A stretch of DNA of 64,000 nucleotides from Cohnella thailandensis (GCF_014212135.1 NZ_JACJVQ010000003.1:310001-374000); one strand, 5' to 3'; counted from the first letter of the stretch, positions 1 to 8,064 are shown. The notes: generated from the sequence alone by a model not told the origin. Numbers and translations: made by a program.

Positions 1-282
1 ATGGAGAAGCTCGCTCACGCGGTCGCGGGCGCCTTCGTCGCTACGGTACTCGGTATCTTCACCGGTTACGTCCTCTGGCACCCTATGTCCAACAAGCTTA
101 AGCGTCTGTCCAAGCGGGAAGTCGAGCTTCGCCTGATGATGGTGGAGGGCCTGCTGTCCATTCAATCGGGCGTCTCCACGACGGCGATCCAGCAGAAGCT
201 GTCCGTCTTCCTGACTCCGACGGAGCGCCAGCGCTTGGCCGAGAAGGAGGAATCCGCTCGTGAGCAGAAAGAACCGGCATGA
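1..282 (+). CDS. motA: flagellar motor stator protein MotA, C-terminal part (5' end outside the window)
   Basis: This is the last 93 residues of the proton/sodium-channel stator subunit MotA, which with MotB converts ion flow into flagellar rotation at the inner membrane. The visible part has the last transmembrane segment (AVAGAFVATVLGIFTGYVLW), followed by the cytoplasmic tail with the LMMVEGLLSIQ stretch typical of MotA/PomA C-termini. The ATG at base 1 is simply an internal Met; the gene runs in from the left. It overlaps motB by 23 bp, the usual translationally coupled arrangement. Sure about the family; whether the motor uses H+ or Na+ cannot be told from this fragment. Confidence 0.9.
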   Translation: MEKLAHAVAGAFVATVLGIFTGYVLWHPMSNKLKRLSKREVELRLMMVEGLLSIQSGVSTTAIQQKLSVFLTPTERQRLAEKEESAREQKEPA

Positions 283-1102
283 GGAGCATGAAGAGCACGC
301 GGACGAATCCTGGTTGCTGCCCTATTCGGACTTAATGACGCTTCTCCTGGCCTTGTTCATCGTCTTGTACGCCGCCAGCTCCGTGAATATTTCGAAGCTG
401 GAGGAATTGAGCAAGGCATTCGATAACGCCTTCTCCTCCGGGATCAGCATCCTGGATAAGAGCGCTCTGATCGAAGCCGAAGACGAGCAGAACAAAAGCC
501 AGAAGCAGCGGCATGAAGAGATCGGCATCCGCACTCAGCAGGAGAAGCTGATGGCGCAAGAGCAGGAGGATCTTGAGAAGCTGAAGAAGGAACTGGACCA
601 GTACATCGACAAGAACGGACTGGTCACCCAACTGGAAACTCAGCTTAACCAATCCCAGCTCATGATCACCATTCGCGATAACGCCCTGTTCGCTTCCGGA
701 AGCGCGGACGTGAAGCCTACCGCGCAGAAGCTTGCCGTCGCGATCGGCCTGATGCTGCAGAAGTACCCGGATTATGAAGTCCTCGTCTCCGGGCACACGG
801 ACGATCATCCGATCAGCACCAGCGAGTTCGCCAACAACTGGGAGCTCAGCTCTCAGCGGGCGCTTAACTTCATGGAAGTTCTGCTGCAGAACCAAGCGTT
901 CGATCCGAAGAAGTTCAGCTTCATCGGCTACGGCGAATATCGCCCGGTCGACACGAACGACACCGAAGCCGGCCGCGCGAAGAACCGCCGAGTCGAAGTA
1001 TCGATCCTTCGGAAGTACACCGACAGCTCGGCCACCAACACGGTGCTTAGCGCGATTTCCGATGAGGCGAATTCCGCTCCGTCGACAACGACAAGCAACT
1101 AA
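260..1102 (+). CDS. motB: flagellar motor stator protein MotB
   Basis: 280-residue MotB. A short basic/acidic N-terminus is followed by one transmembrane helix starting PYSDLMTLLLALFIVLYA; D24 in this segment is the conserved ion-binding aspartate of the stator. Residues about 80-130 are a charged periplasmic linker/plug region with coiled-coil character. The C-terminal half is an OmpA-like peptidoglycan-binding domain (VSGHTDDHPI ... NWELSSQRA ... GYGEYRP ... NRRVEV). The GTG start at 260 is chosen because AAGGAGG lies at 244-250 and because it gives the canonical MotB N-terminus; it overlaps motA. A terminator follows directly, so motAB ends the transcript here. Confidence 0.95.
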   Translation: MSRKNRHEEHEEHADESWLLPYSDLMTLLLALFIVLYAASSVNISKLEELSKAFDNAFSSGISILDKSALIEAEDEQNKSQKQRHEEIGIRTQQEKLMAQEQEDLEKLKKELDQYIDKNGLVTQLETQLNQSQLMITIRDNALFASGSADVKPTAQKLAVAIGLMLQKYPDYEVLVSGHTDDHPISTSEFANNWELSSQRALNFMEVLLQNQAFDPKKFSFIGYGEYRPVDTNDTEAGRAKNRRVEVSILRKYTDSSATNTVLSAISDEANSAPSTTTSN

Positions 1103-1120
1103 ACATCGAGCGTAGAAGAA

Positions 1121-1145
1121 GGGCTGCCGACCGGCAGCCCTTTTG
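1121..1145 (+). terminator. Rho-independent terminator of motAB
   Basis: Perfect stem GGGCTGCCG / CGGCAGCCC with a tiny loop followed by TTTT, 18 bp after the motB stop codon. Confidence 0.85.
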
Positions 1146-1254
1146 CGTTAAGTTCTCCGATCGGTTTCACGAAACGAATGGATACGCGAATGCGTCAGAC
1201 AGATATAGACGGAATATTCAAGACTGCAAACGATGCCGTAAAGGGAGTGCACTT

Positions 1255-1413
1255 ATGAAACTAAAATGGGTACTGAGGATCTTTAGCTTAATCGCGTTTA
1301 TTTTGGCTCTTCTGTTTATCCTTAATGATAACCAGACGGCAGGCGTGGTATTTCTAGTCGTCGGTTTGGTTTTGGAGGCTTGCGACATCCTGGCGAATCG
1401 TAAAGCTCCCTAG
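1255..1413 (+). CDS. small two-helix membrane protein, unknown function
   Basis: 52-residue ORF starting at ATG 1255 behind an AAGGGAG ribosome binding site (1241-1247). It begins MKLKWVLRIFSLIAFILALL and has two hydrophobic helices (about residues 7-23 and 29-44) joined by a short polar turn (NDNQTAG), ending in a short basic tail. I do not recognise the family; it resembles the many tiny uncharacterised membrane proteins of Bacillota. Good start signal, hydrophobic periodicity and an undisturbed frame are the support; no neighbouring gene suggests its role. Confidence 0.6.
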   Translation: MKLKWVLRIFSLIAFILALLFILNDNQTAGVVFLVVGLVLEACDILANRKAP

Positions 1414-1566
1414 TCGTCAATCTTAGAATATGACCCGTCATTCAACTCGGCATTTCGACCTCACTTCTTCATCCTACACGGACATTTTATTTTCAAAGAG
1501 TGTAAGGATGTTTAATGGATTCTATAAGCTAGACAGAATCTGTGTTCCATAAGAGGAGGTCTTCGA

Positions 1567-3060
1567 ATGAATGGAACTCCGTTCCCCGAATCCTATTGGC
1601 TTGCATCCGCCGAGAGGCCCGTCTTCCGGAAACTGGACGGCACGGTCACCGTCGACACGGCGGTTATCGGAGCCGGGATCGCCGGGATCACGACCGCTTA
1701 CCTGCTTGCCAAGGAAGGCAAGAACGTGGCCCTCGTAACGGCGGGCCGGATTATGAACGGAACGACCGGCCATACCACGGCCAAGGTTACCGCTCAGCAC
1801 GGCTTGATCTATGACGAATACATTCGCGATTTCGGCGAAGAGAGAGCCGGGCTCTTCTATCGAGCCAGCATGGACGGCTTAAGCTTCATCCGGCGAACCA
1901 TCGAAGAGCATCAAATCGATTGCGGCTTCTCGGAAGAGGATGCGGTAGTTTATACCAATGTCCAAAATCAGGTTTCTAAGCTGGAGGACGAGTTTAAGGC
2001 ATATGCAAGGCTGGGAATTCCCGGCTCCTACAGCGAGTCCATTCCCCTGCCGGTTCCGGCTATCGCCTCCGTCAAGATGACGGGACAAGCCCAGTTCCAC
2101 CCGATCCCGTACTTGTCGCATCTGATCCGGGAATTCGTCCGTTTGGGCGGACAGGTCTACGAAGAGACGACGGTCGAGACGGTCGAGGAGGGCACTCCTT
2201 CCAAGCTGATCTCGACGAACGGATACGAGGTCATCTGTCAGGATGTCGTCTCCTGCTCTCACTTTCCCGTTTATGAGAGCGGCTTTTATTATGCCAGACT
2301 TCATCCGGAGAGCTCCTATGTCATCGCGGTCGCGTCTCCCAAACCCTATCCCGGCGGCATGTATATCAATGCGGAGAATCCCACGAGATCCATCCGCGCC
2401 GTGCATTATCGGGAAGAGGAGCTATTGCTGGTCGGAGGAGAATCGCACAAGACGGGTCAAGGCGTTCCGACGATGGAGCACTATGAAGCGCTTGAGAGAT
2501 TCGCGAGAGAATCGTTCGGAGCCGCCGAGATGCGGTACCGTTGGTCCGCATTGGATTTCGAGACGCTCGATAAGCTGCCTTATATCGGACGATCCACCCG
2601 CAAGCATCCCCGCAGTTATGTGGCGACAGGCTTCCGCAAGTGGGGAATGACTTCCGGTACGGTCGCCGCGCTCGTGTTGACCGATCTGATCATGGCCAGA
2701 GACAATCCCTACGCGGAGTTATTCGACCCGTCGCGGTTCGAAGCCGGCCCGAGCGTCAAGACCTTCATCAAGGAGAATGCGAATGTAGCCAAGGAATTCG
2801 TCAAAGGGAAGCTGGAGTGGATGAGTACGAAGCCGGAGGAGCTAGGTCCCGACCAAGGGGCGCTCGTACGGCTCCATGGGAGGAAAGTAGGGGCGTATAG
2901 AGCCCGGACGGCGAACTCCATCTGCTCGATGCCACCTGTACCCATATGGGTTGCGAGGTGGAATGGAACGACGGTGACCGGACATGGGATTGTCCCTGCC
3001 ACGGATCCAGGTTCGACTGCCGGGGAGAGGTTATCGAAGGGCCGGCTGTCGAGCCTTTAA
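1567..3060 (+). CDS. FAD-dependent oxidoreductase (YhfW-like, DAO fold) whose C-terminal Rieske domain is lost to a frameshift
   Basis: 497-residue reading frame. Residues about 30-400 form a D-amino-acid-oxidase-type FAD domain with the Rossmann motif [15 protein letters not shown] (from residue 33), the [13 protein letters not shown] region, and a C-terminal FAD signature ([17 protein letters not shown]). Proteins of this family (Bacillus YhfW type, about 510 residues) carry a C-terminal Rieske [2Fe-2S] domain. Here the frame is correct to [14 protein letters not shown] (about codon 445) and then runs into unrelated residues. The complete Rieske motif sits in the next frame and ends at 3077. 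A one-base loss near 2899-2904 explains this. As read, the FAD domain could still be made but without the iron-sulfur cluster. The start has GAGGAGGT-like Shine-Dalgarno sequence just upstream (1552-1558). The substrate is unknown. Confidence 0.85.
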   Translation: MNGTPFPESYWLASAERPVFRKLDGTVTVDTAVIGAGIAGITTAYLLAKEGKNVALVTAGRIMNGTTGHTTAKVTAQHGLIYDEYIRDFGEERAGLFYRASMDGLSFIRRTIEEHQIDCGFSEEDAVVYTNVQNQVSKLEDEFKAYARLGIPGSYSESIPLPVPAIASVKMTGQAQFHPIPYLSHLIREFVRLGGQVYEETTVETVEEGTPSKLISTNGYEVICQDVVSCSHFPVYESGFYYARLHPESSYVIAVASPKPYPGGMYINAENPTRSIRAVHYREEELLLVGGESHKTGQGVPTMEHYEALERFARESFGAAEMRYRWSALDFETLDKLPYIGRSTRKHPRSYVATGFRKWGMTSGTVAALVLTDLIMARDNPYAELFDPSRFEAGPSVKTFIKENANVAKEFVKGKLEWMSTKPEELGPDQGALVRLHGRKVGAYRARTANSICSMPPVPIWVARWNGTTVTGHGIVPATDPGSTAGERLSKGRLSSL

Positions 3061-3077
3061 AGAAAGTAGAAGACTGA
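2904..3077 (+). pseudogene. out-of-frame Rieske [2Fe-2S] domain remnant of the preceding oxidoreductase gene
   Basis: In the frame starting at 2904 the sequence reads [19 protein letters not shown], then [19 protein letters not shown] and ends VEPLKKVED at a TGA (3075-3077). CTHMGC and CPCHGS are the two [2Fe-2S] ligand boxes (Cys-x-His ... Cys-x-x-His). The frame joins the upstream one after GAYR if one base is added near 2902, so this is the displaced tail of the same gene. It is either a true inactivating deletion or a sequencing error. Confidence 0.85.
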
Positions 3078-3096
3078 TCCAAAGGAGCTGGAGCTT

Positions 3097-3321
3097 ATGA
3101 ACGAATTCGAACGTCCGCATAAGAAAGAAACCGAAATCCGTCCGGAGAGGGATCATCCGGAGCAATATCCGACGGAGAAGGAGAGTCTCTTCGATAAATT
3201 CCTGAGCGAACGCAACGTGGATCCGATTCCTGTGGAGGATCTGAACATGGAAGTCAAGGAAGAGAAGGATAAGACCGCGACAAAGAACCATTCCTCGAGC
3301 GAAAATAAACACCGTCCCTGA
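3097..3321 (+). CDS. small hydrophilic protein, unknown function
   Basis: 74 residues, extremely polar (rich in Glu, Lys, Pro, Asp), without membrane or signal segments: MNEFERPHKKETEIRPERDH at the start, an amphipathic middle (SLFDKFLSERN) and a Lys/Ser-rich tail. It starts at ATG 3097 with AAAGGAG at 3081-3087 and lies 20 bp after the real end of the oxidoreductase, so both are probably co-transcribed. I do not recognise the family; composition suggests an intrinsically disordered small protein of the kind common in spore-formers. Confidence 0.65.
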   Translation: MNEFERPHKKETEIRPERDHPEQYPTEKESLFDKFLSERNVDPIPVEDLNMEVKEEKDKTATKNHSSSENKHRP

Positions 3322-3420
3322 CAGCCGCCATAAAAACCATTCCTATGCTCGCCGAGACATGGCTAGAAGCCGCTCCCAGGCCCCGCGCCTCCGGGAAGTG
3401 GCTTCTATGAGCTTGGGGCG

Positions 3421-4053
3421 TTACCCTTGAACGAGACTAGGCATGACCTGCCCGTCTGCCGGCTTCTCTTTATCTCGTTCCATGCGTTCCTTGCGTATTC
3501 CTGCCCAGATCTCAAGACTTCTCCAGATCGCAACGATATCTTGTCCGTAATGGACGCCGAAATAAGACCACTTGCCGCTCAGCTCCTCCCAGAATCTCAC
3601 CTTGCCCCGATAACCCAGCTCCTCGATCCTTTGAACTCTTGCGGAAGAGTTCTCGTCATCGGGCGTCTTCCTGAGGGGGAGTTCCGAGTCCTTCGAGAAA
3701 CGATAGAGGAGGCGGATATGCTCCTCGATGAATCTCTCCGTCCACAGCTCGTCTCTGCCCTTCAAGCTCCACAAATCGGGAAGAAGATTGGCCGCGAGAG
3801 GAACCACTCGATTGGCGGACAACCACCTCGTCTCGTAAATCGCCTGGCAGAAAGCGATATCTCCCCTGATCCCGTACTCGTTGCCGATAGCCAAATATGC
3901 CTTCGCTCCGTCCTGCCCGATTCGCAGCCGCCGCCTTGCGGCATAATGCTCGAGATCGGCCGCTTCGACTCTTGCCGGGCCTGCTATCGGAGTTTTCCCG
4001 GACGGATCTCCTCCCTCTTCGATCCGATACCGGATCCCCGCCTCAAACCACAT
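3421..4053 (-). CDS. glucosaminidase-like (lysozyme-fold) protein, probably degenerate
   Basis: 210 residues. The segment AYLAIGNEYGIRGDIAFCQAIYETRWL and the later FWEELSGKWSYFGVHYGQDI match the start and end of the glucosaminidase (N-acetylglucosaminidase/amidase-associated) domain found in Bacillota peptidoglycan hydrolases, where the usual pattern is RGDIAFAQ-xx-HET-G-F ... NNFAGIG ... WEDLNGKWAVPG-YGQ. The glutamate of YET is kept, but the central NNF/YAGIG box is absent and replaced by WLSANRVVPLAANLLPDLWS. There is no signal peptide. It may therefore be a non-catalytic or intracellular derivative. Start at ATG 4053; the Shine-Dalgarno is only a G-run, so the start is uncertain. Confidence 0.6.
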   Translation of the reverse strand: MWFEAGIRYRIEEGGDPSGKTPIAGPARVEAADLEHYAARRRLRIGQDGAKAYLAIGNEYGIRGDIAFCQAIYETRWLSANRVVPLAANLLPDLWSLKGRDELWTERFIEEHIRLLYRFSKDSELPLRKTPDDENSSARVQRIEELGYRGKVRFWEELSGKWSYFGVHYGQDIVAIWRSLEIWAGIRKERMERDKEKPADGQVMPSLVQG

Positions 4054-4123
4054 ACCGGTCCCCCCATTCCCTCTCCTCTTGTGCCTAACTGTTTCTCTTA
4101 TTCTATTCCGGCATGTAGATAAC

Positions 4124-4151
4124 TTGCACTTCGGTCCTTCTCTGATACAAT
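4124..4151 (+). promoter_or_regulatory. putative sigma-A promoter upstream of tadA
   Basis: TTGCAC (4124-4129), 16-bp spacer, TACAAT (4146-4151). Transcription from here would give tadA a leader of about 260 nt running through the DnaA-box-like cluster. Confidence 0.5.
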
Positions 4152-4203
4152 TTAAACAGCCCTATTCGGGGGATATGCACATATTCACGCATCGCTATCC
4201 CCA

Positions 4204-4364
4204 TTATCCACCGCAGGATGTGGATAACTATAACGGCGGGATGCCTTGCTGTGCCTCACATCTGGCCGTGCACCCCATAACGAATGCACATATTGCCCAC
4301 AGAAATCAACAAGGTGTGCATAATCGTGTGGACAACAAAGAGGTTATCCACAAAATTGTGCACA
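4204..4364. promoter_or_regulatory. cluster of DnaA-box-like 9-mers
   Basis: This 364-bp gap (4054-4417) holds two exact TTATCCACA boxes (4219-4227 minus strand, 4344-4352 plus strand) and five near matches: TTATCCACC 4204-4212, TTGCCCACA 4293-4301, TTATGCACA 4315-4323 (minus), TTGTCCACA 4327-4335 (minus), TTGTGCACA 4356-4364. The last four are evenly packed within 50 bp with start-to-start spacings of 12, 17 and 12 bp. The density is far above chance for a 9-mer. Known families: DnaA-box clusters outside oriC titrate or recharge DnaA. That role here is inference. It could also regulate tadA. Confidence 0.55.
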
Positions 4365-4417
4365 CCATGTTAACAACGAATACACGTTCGCGGTAAAACC
4401 GAGAGGAGATCGAACGA

Positions 4418-4888
4418 ATGACGGATCGGCAGCTGGAAGACGAGAAATGGATGCGTGAAGCCATTCAACAGGCGAAACTAGCAGAGGAGATCGGGGAGGT
4501 ACCTATCGGCGCGGTAATCGTTCGGGATGGGGTCATCGTCGGCTCCGGCTACAATGTCCGGGAGACCACGCATGATCCGACCGCTCACGCCGAGATGGTC
4601 GCCATACGTCAAGCGAGCGAAACGCTCGACGCATGGCGACTTCTGGGCTGTACCTTATATGTAACGCTTGAACCTTGCCCGATGTGCGCGGGCGCCATTC
4701 TCCAATCCCGCGTGGAACGGGTCGTGTACGGAACCGCCGATCCGAAGGCCGGATGCGTCGGCACGCTGATGGATCTTCTGCGCGACCAACGATTTAACCA
4801 TGTGACCGAGTGGACCTCAGGAGTGCTTCAGGAACAATGCGCCATGCTCTTGACCGATTTCTTCCGACGACTTCGAGTCCGCAAATAA
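4418..4888 (+). CDS. tadA: tRNA(adenine34) deaminase TadA
   Basis: 156-residue zinc-dependent deaminase that converts A34 of tRNA-Arg(ACG) to inosine in the cytoplasm. It has the catalytic zinc motif AHAEMVAI (H57, E59) and PCPMCAGAI (C87, C90), the family hallmark, and the usual length. GAGAGGAG lies 9-16 bp before the ATG. In Bacillus tadA sits near dnaX and the SRP RNA gene; here neither is visible, and a Spo0E-like gene on the other strand overlaps its 3' end by 72 bp. Confidence 0.95.
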   Translation: MTDRQLEDEKWMREAIQQAKLAEEIGEVPIGAVIVRDGVIVGSGYNVRETTHDPTAHAEMVAIRQASETLDAWRLLGCTLYVTLEPCPMCAGAILQSRVERVVYGTADPKAGCVGTLMDLLRDQRFNHVTEWTSGVLQEQCAMLLTDFFRRLRVRK

Positions 4889-5080
4889 AGCCATTGCGGG
4901 GATGGGCTGCCTGCTTCTGCATGAATTCATGCGATTCTTCTGGAGCTGAACAATCAGTCGATCCGCTTCTTCGCTAACTGCGACAATCTCCGGGTCGGTC
5001 AGATTTCCCAAGTCGTTCGCCATATCATAGAGCCGGTTCTGCAGCATCTCGAGACGATGAATGAGTAGGCTGTTATCCAT
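4817..5080 (-). CDS. Spo0E-like sporulation regulatory (aspartyl-phosphate phosphatase) protein
   Basis: Short helical-hairpin protein of the Spo0E family, which dephosphorylates Spo0A~P and delays sporulation. The diagnostic pattern is seen: a first helix LLIHRLEMLQNRLYDMA, the turn LTDPEIVAVSEEADRLI with the conserved S-x(3)-D, and a short second helix. The start at ATG 5080 (87 residues) fits the family; an ATG at 5122 in the same frame would add 14 residues, but GAAAGGAG (5096-5103) lies inside that extension. The C-terminal 35 residues, overlapping tadA antisense, are not part of the conserved domain. Confidence 0.75.
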   Translation of the reverse strand: MDNSLLIHRLEMLQNRLYDMANDLGNLTDPEIVAVSEEADRLIVQLQKNRMNSCRSRQPIPAMALFADSKSSEEIGQEHGALFLKHS

Positions 5081-5299
5081 TAGGGCTTCTGGCCGCTCCT
5101 TTCGAATTAGATTATTCGTCACGCAGCGATTAACATCCGTGAACTAGACTCATTATATGATATATTTTCAGCCATTAATGTAGAACCATGTCGATCCAAT
5201 CATTTTAATTTCTCTCATTTTCCGACATTTTTGGTTCGGCCGGACTATGACCGCGGAATCAAAAATAGACATTATTTTCGCTAGGAAAGGGGTAAGCCC

Positions 5300-5998
5300 A
5301 TGTCCTCCCGACTGTTGCTTGTCGAAGATGACGAATCGCTGCATCGAGGAATCGAATTTACGCTGCGGCAGGAAGGCTATGAAGTGGTAGGTGCGCGCCG
5401 GATCGCGGAAGCGGAAGCCGCCGTGGAGAACGACCGCTTCGACCTCATCGTTCTGGACGTGCAATTGCCCGACGGAAGCGGATTCGACTTCTGCAGCAAG
5501 CTGAGAAGAGGGTCCGACACCCCCGTAGTGTTCCTGACGGCCAGCGACAGCGAGCTCGACATCGTCCGCGGCCTGGACTTGGGCGGGGACGACTATATCA
5601 CGAAGCCGTTCCGCCTGCGCGAATTCCTCTCCCGGATCCAAGCCGTCCTTCGGCGCCACAATCGCAACCCGGCCCGAAGCTCGAATAGCGAGGGAGCGGC
5701 GGTTCAGGCCGGCGACCTCGCGCTCTATCCGCAAGAGATGCGGCTTACCAAGCAGGGACGCGAAATCTCGCTCAGCATGACCGAATTCCGGCTGCTTTCC
5801 CTGCTGATGAACCATCCTCGCGCCGTCTTGTCCAAGGAGCAGATCCTGCAGCAGCTCTGGCAGGAGGGCAGCGATTATATGGACGACAACACCATTGCGG
5901 TCAACGTAAGGCGTCTTCGCGAGAAGATCGAGGATAAGCCGAACGATCCGCAGAAAATAATAACGGTGCGGGGGGCAGGCTACAGGTGGAACGGTTAA
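5300..5998 (+). CDS. OmpR/PhoB-family response regulator
   Basis: 232 residues. Receiver domain 1-118 with acidic pocket (VEDD), phosphoacceptor D53 (IVLDVQLPDG), T (FLTAS) and K (YITKPF); winged-helix DNA-binding domain about 135-230 (MTEFRLLSLLMNHP ... ILQQLW ... VNVRRLREKI). AGGAAAGGGG precedes the ATG. Its stop overlaps the start of the histidine kinase gene by 13 bp, and the operon continues into an ABC transporter, the arrangement of cell-envelope-stress or peptide-detoxification modules in Bacillota. It probably binds the CCTTACA-N4-TGTAAGG palindrome at 7281-7298. Confidence 0.92.
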   Translation: MSSRLLLVEDDESLHRGIEFTLRQEGYEVVGARRIAEAEAAVENDRFDLIVLDVQLPDGSGFDFCSKLRRGSDTPVVFLTASDSELDIVRGLDLGGDDYITKPFRLREFLSRIQAVLRRHNRNPARSSNSEGAAVQAGDLALYPQEMRLTKQGREISLSMTEFRLLSLLMNHPRAVLSKEQILQQLWQEGSDYMDDNTIAVNVRRLREKIEDKPNDPQKIITVRGAGYRWNG

Positions 5999-7296
5999 GC
6001 GAGACTAGACGAAGCTTCGGGCGGCTCTGGCGCAATCCCGGCGTTCGCCGCTTTGCCGCGATCTGCCTGGCCGCCGCCGTCGTCCTGATGCTGTTCGCCT
6101 GGCTCTACAGCCGCTACGAGAGCGACCGCTTGAAGCGCGAGTGGCTCGCCCGCGACGAGCGGCTGATCGGGTCGCTCGCCGCCGCCCATCCCGAGCTGGC
6201 CCCCGAGCTTCCCCGCCTATTCGTCGAGGATGGGAAGGAAGACCCGGAAGCCCGCAAGCTCGGGCAGGAGCTCGCCTCCCGCTACGGGTTGGACGAGAAG
6301 GCGGACAGCTCTATTTTCCCCATTGTCGAACGATTTCGCTCGGAGCTTTGGATTAAGCTTAGCGCAGGTCTCGGCCTGTTTATTCTCCTCTTGTCCTTGC
6401 TGCTCTTCCGAGTGTATGCCAGCCCTTATCGGCATATTCACCGGCTGGCCGTCTCGCTGGAGAAGTCCGTAAAGCAGAATTCGCCGATGGACAAGCCCCT
6501 CTATGAAGACGGAGAGCTGGGCCTGCTCTCGCATACCGTTCAGGAGCTCTCGCTCCGGCTCCAGGAGACGATCTCCCAGCTTCACAAGGAGAAGACGCTG
6601 CTGAAGGATACCGTGGCGGATATCTCCCATCAGCTCAAAACCCCGCTCACGTCGCTCGCCATCTACGTGGAGCTTCTTCAGGATCCTCGGACAAGCCGGG
6701 AGGACGCCCGCGAATTCCTCGAGACATGCCGCCGCGAACTGGAACGGATGGAATGGCTCATCCTGACGCTGCTTAAGATCGCCCGGCTGGAGGCGGAAGC
6801 TCTCGAGATCGTTCCGGTCCGGGCGCCGCTATCCGACACGGTCGAGATGGCGCTCGATCCTCTAAGAAGCGTAGCCGAGCTGCGCCGGGTTCGGCTCCGC
6901 GTGGAAACCCCGCAAGAAGAGATTCCTCTTCTGCACGACCCTAAATGGCTGTCGGAGGCTTTGACGAATCTCGTCAAGAACGCGATCGAACACAGCCCGG
7001 AGGGTGGACAGGTGACCGTTCGGACGGAGCGCACGCCGATGTTCGCCCATATCTCGGTTAGGGACCAAGGGGAAGGCATCGACGAGCAGCATCTTCCGCA
7101 TATTTTCAAGAAGTTCTACCAATCGTCCCCGGCCGGCAGCGGAGTCGGTCTCGGCCTTCCTCTCGCGAAGTCAATCGTGGAGAAGCACGACGGGCTGCTG
7201 TCCGCCTCCAGCAGGCCCGAAGAGGGAACGACCTTCACGATGACGATTCCTTTGCACCGGACCCTCCCCCAGGCATCCTCCCTTACAAATCTGTAA
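5986..7296 (+). CDS. sensor histidine kinase, partner of the OmpR-type regulator
   Basis: 436 residues: short cytoplasmic N-terminus, TM1 about 23-41, extracytoplasmic loop about 42-122, TM2 about 126-143, HAMP-like linker, dimerisation/phosphoacceptor helix DISHQLKTPLTSL with H215, and an HATPase domain with N box (NLVKNAIEHS), G1 (DQGEGI) and G2 (GVGLGLPLAK). The GTG start at 5986 lies inside the regulator gene. The ~80-residue loop is larger than in intramembrane-sensing BceS kinases, so direct ligand sensing is possible. The signal is unknown; the ABC transporter next to it suggests an antimicrobial peptide or envelope stress. Confidence 0.9.
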   Translation: MERLSETRRSFGRLWRNPGVRRFAAICLAAAVVLMLFAWLYSRYESDRLKREWLARDERLIGSLAAAHPELAPELPRLFVEDGKEDPEARKLGQELASRYGLDEKADSSIFPIVERFRSELWIKLSAGLGLFILLLSLLLFRVYASPYRHIHRLAVSLEKSVKQNSPMDKPLYEDGELGLLSHTVQELSLRLQETISQLHKEKTLLKDTVADISHQLKTPLTSLAIYVELLQDPRTSREDAREFLETCRRELERMEWLILTLLKIARLEAEALEIVPVRAPLSDTVEMALDPLRSVAELRRVRLRVETPQEEIPLLHDPKWLSEALTNLVKNAIEHSPEGGQVTVRTERTPMFAHISVRDQGEGIDEQHLPHIFKKFYQSSPAGSGVGLGLPLAKSIVEKHDGLLSASSRPEEGTTFTMTIPLHRTLPQASSLTNL

Positions 7297-7320
7297 GGCG
7301 GCGCGTCCTCCCTTGTAAGG
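7281..7320 (+). promoter_or_regulatory. candidate response-regulator operator before the ABC transporter genes
   Basis: Perfect inverted repeat CCTTACA-N4-TGTAAGG (7281-7298) followed by a further TGTAAGG (7314-7320); the two TGTAAGG copies are exactly 22 bp apart, two helical turns, on the same face. It straddles the kinase stop codon, 52 bp before the ATPase start. Assignment to the adjacent response regulator is inference. Confidence 0.55.
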
Positions 7321-7371
7321 TTGGGGCGCTATACTTGACCTGTAGATTGTACGGGAAAGGATGAATTAACG

Positions 7372-8064
7372 ATGAACAGCATCATCGGGGTCGATAAACT
7401 GAGCAAGACCTATGGCAAGGACAGCACCAAGGTAGAAGCTCTCCGGGAGGTCAGCTTCGACGTCGCGCAAGGGGAATTCGTCGCGATCGTCGGATCCAGC
7501 GGTTCGGGCAAAAGCACGCTGCTGCACATGCTCGGCGGACTGGATCATCCCACTTCGGGAACGGTGCACATCGACGGAGAGAACCTCTACGCGCTGAAGG
7601 AACGGGAACGCGCCGTGTTCCGCCGCCGGAAGATCGGGTTTATTTTCCAATCGTTTAACCTGATTCCGGTCCTCAGCGTCGAAGAGAACATCCAGCTTCC
7701 GCTGCTCCTGGATCATCGCCAGCCGGATAAAGAGTATATCCGCGACCTGATCCACACGCTCGGCCTGGACGATCGCCGCAGGCACCTGCCGTCGGAGCTG
7801 TCCGGCGGACAACAGCAGCGCGTCGCCATCGGCCGCGCCCTCGCCTATCGCCCGGCGATCGTGCTCGCGGACGAGCCGACCGGGAACCTGGACAGCGCCA
7901 ACAGCCGGGAGGTCATGGAGCTTCTGAAGCTCGCCGTTCGGCAGTACCACCAGACCGTCATCGTCATCTCCCACGACATGAACATCGCCGCCGAAGCGGA
8001 CCGCGTGCTGCGCATGCAGGACGGCCGCCTCGTCAGCGACACTCGCGGGGGGAATCGGGCATGA
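7372..8064 (+). CDS. ABC transporter ATP-binding protein (MacB/LolD/BceA family)
   Basis: 230 residues with Walker A GSSGSGKSTLLHMLGGLDHP, Q-loop FIFQSFNLIPVLSV, signature LSGGQQQRVAIGRAL, Walker B IVLADEPTGNLDS and switch His (ISHDMNIA). The LDHPTSG and EPTGNLDS variants are typical of ATPases that drive FtsX/MacB-type permeases, which act as mechanotransmitters or efflux pumps rather than classic importers. It overlaps the permease gene by 4 bp (ATGA). GGGAAAGGA provides the ribosome binding site. Confidence 0.93.
   Translation: MNSIIGVDKLSKTYGKDSTKVEALREVSFDVAQGEFVAIVGSSGSGKSTLLHMLGGLDHPTSGTVHIDGENLYALKERERAVFRRRKIGFIFQSFNLIPVLSVEENIQLPLLLDHRQPDKEYIRDLIHTLGLDDRRRHLPSELSGGQQQRVAIGRALAYRPAIVLADEPTGNLDSANSREVMELLKLAVRQYHQTVIVISHDMNIAAEADRVLRMQDGRLVSDTRGGNRA

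Noticed and set aside
4079..4396. 105-codon open frame through the DnaA-box-like region
   Set aside because: His/Asn/Thr-rich translation of repeated TTATCCACA-like sequence, no ribosome binding site and no protein-like pattern.
4889..5299. SRP (4.5S/scRNA) gene expected downstream of tadA as in Bacillus
   Set aside because: The region holds a Spo0E-like gene and no GGAAGGAAGC-type SRP RNA core.
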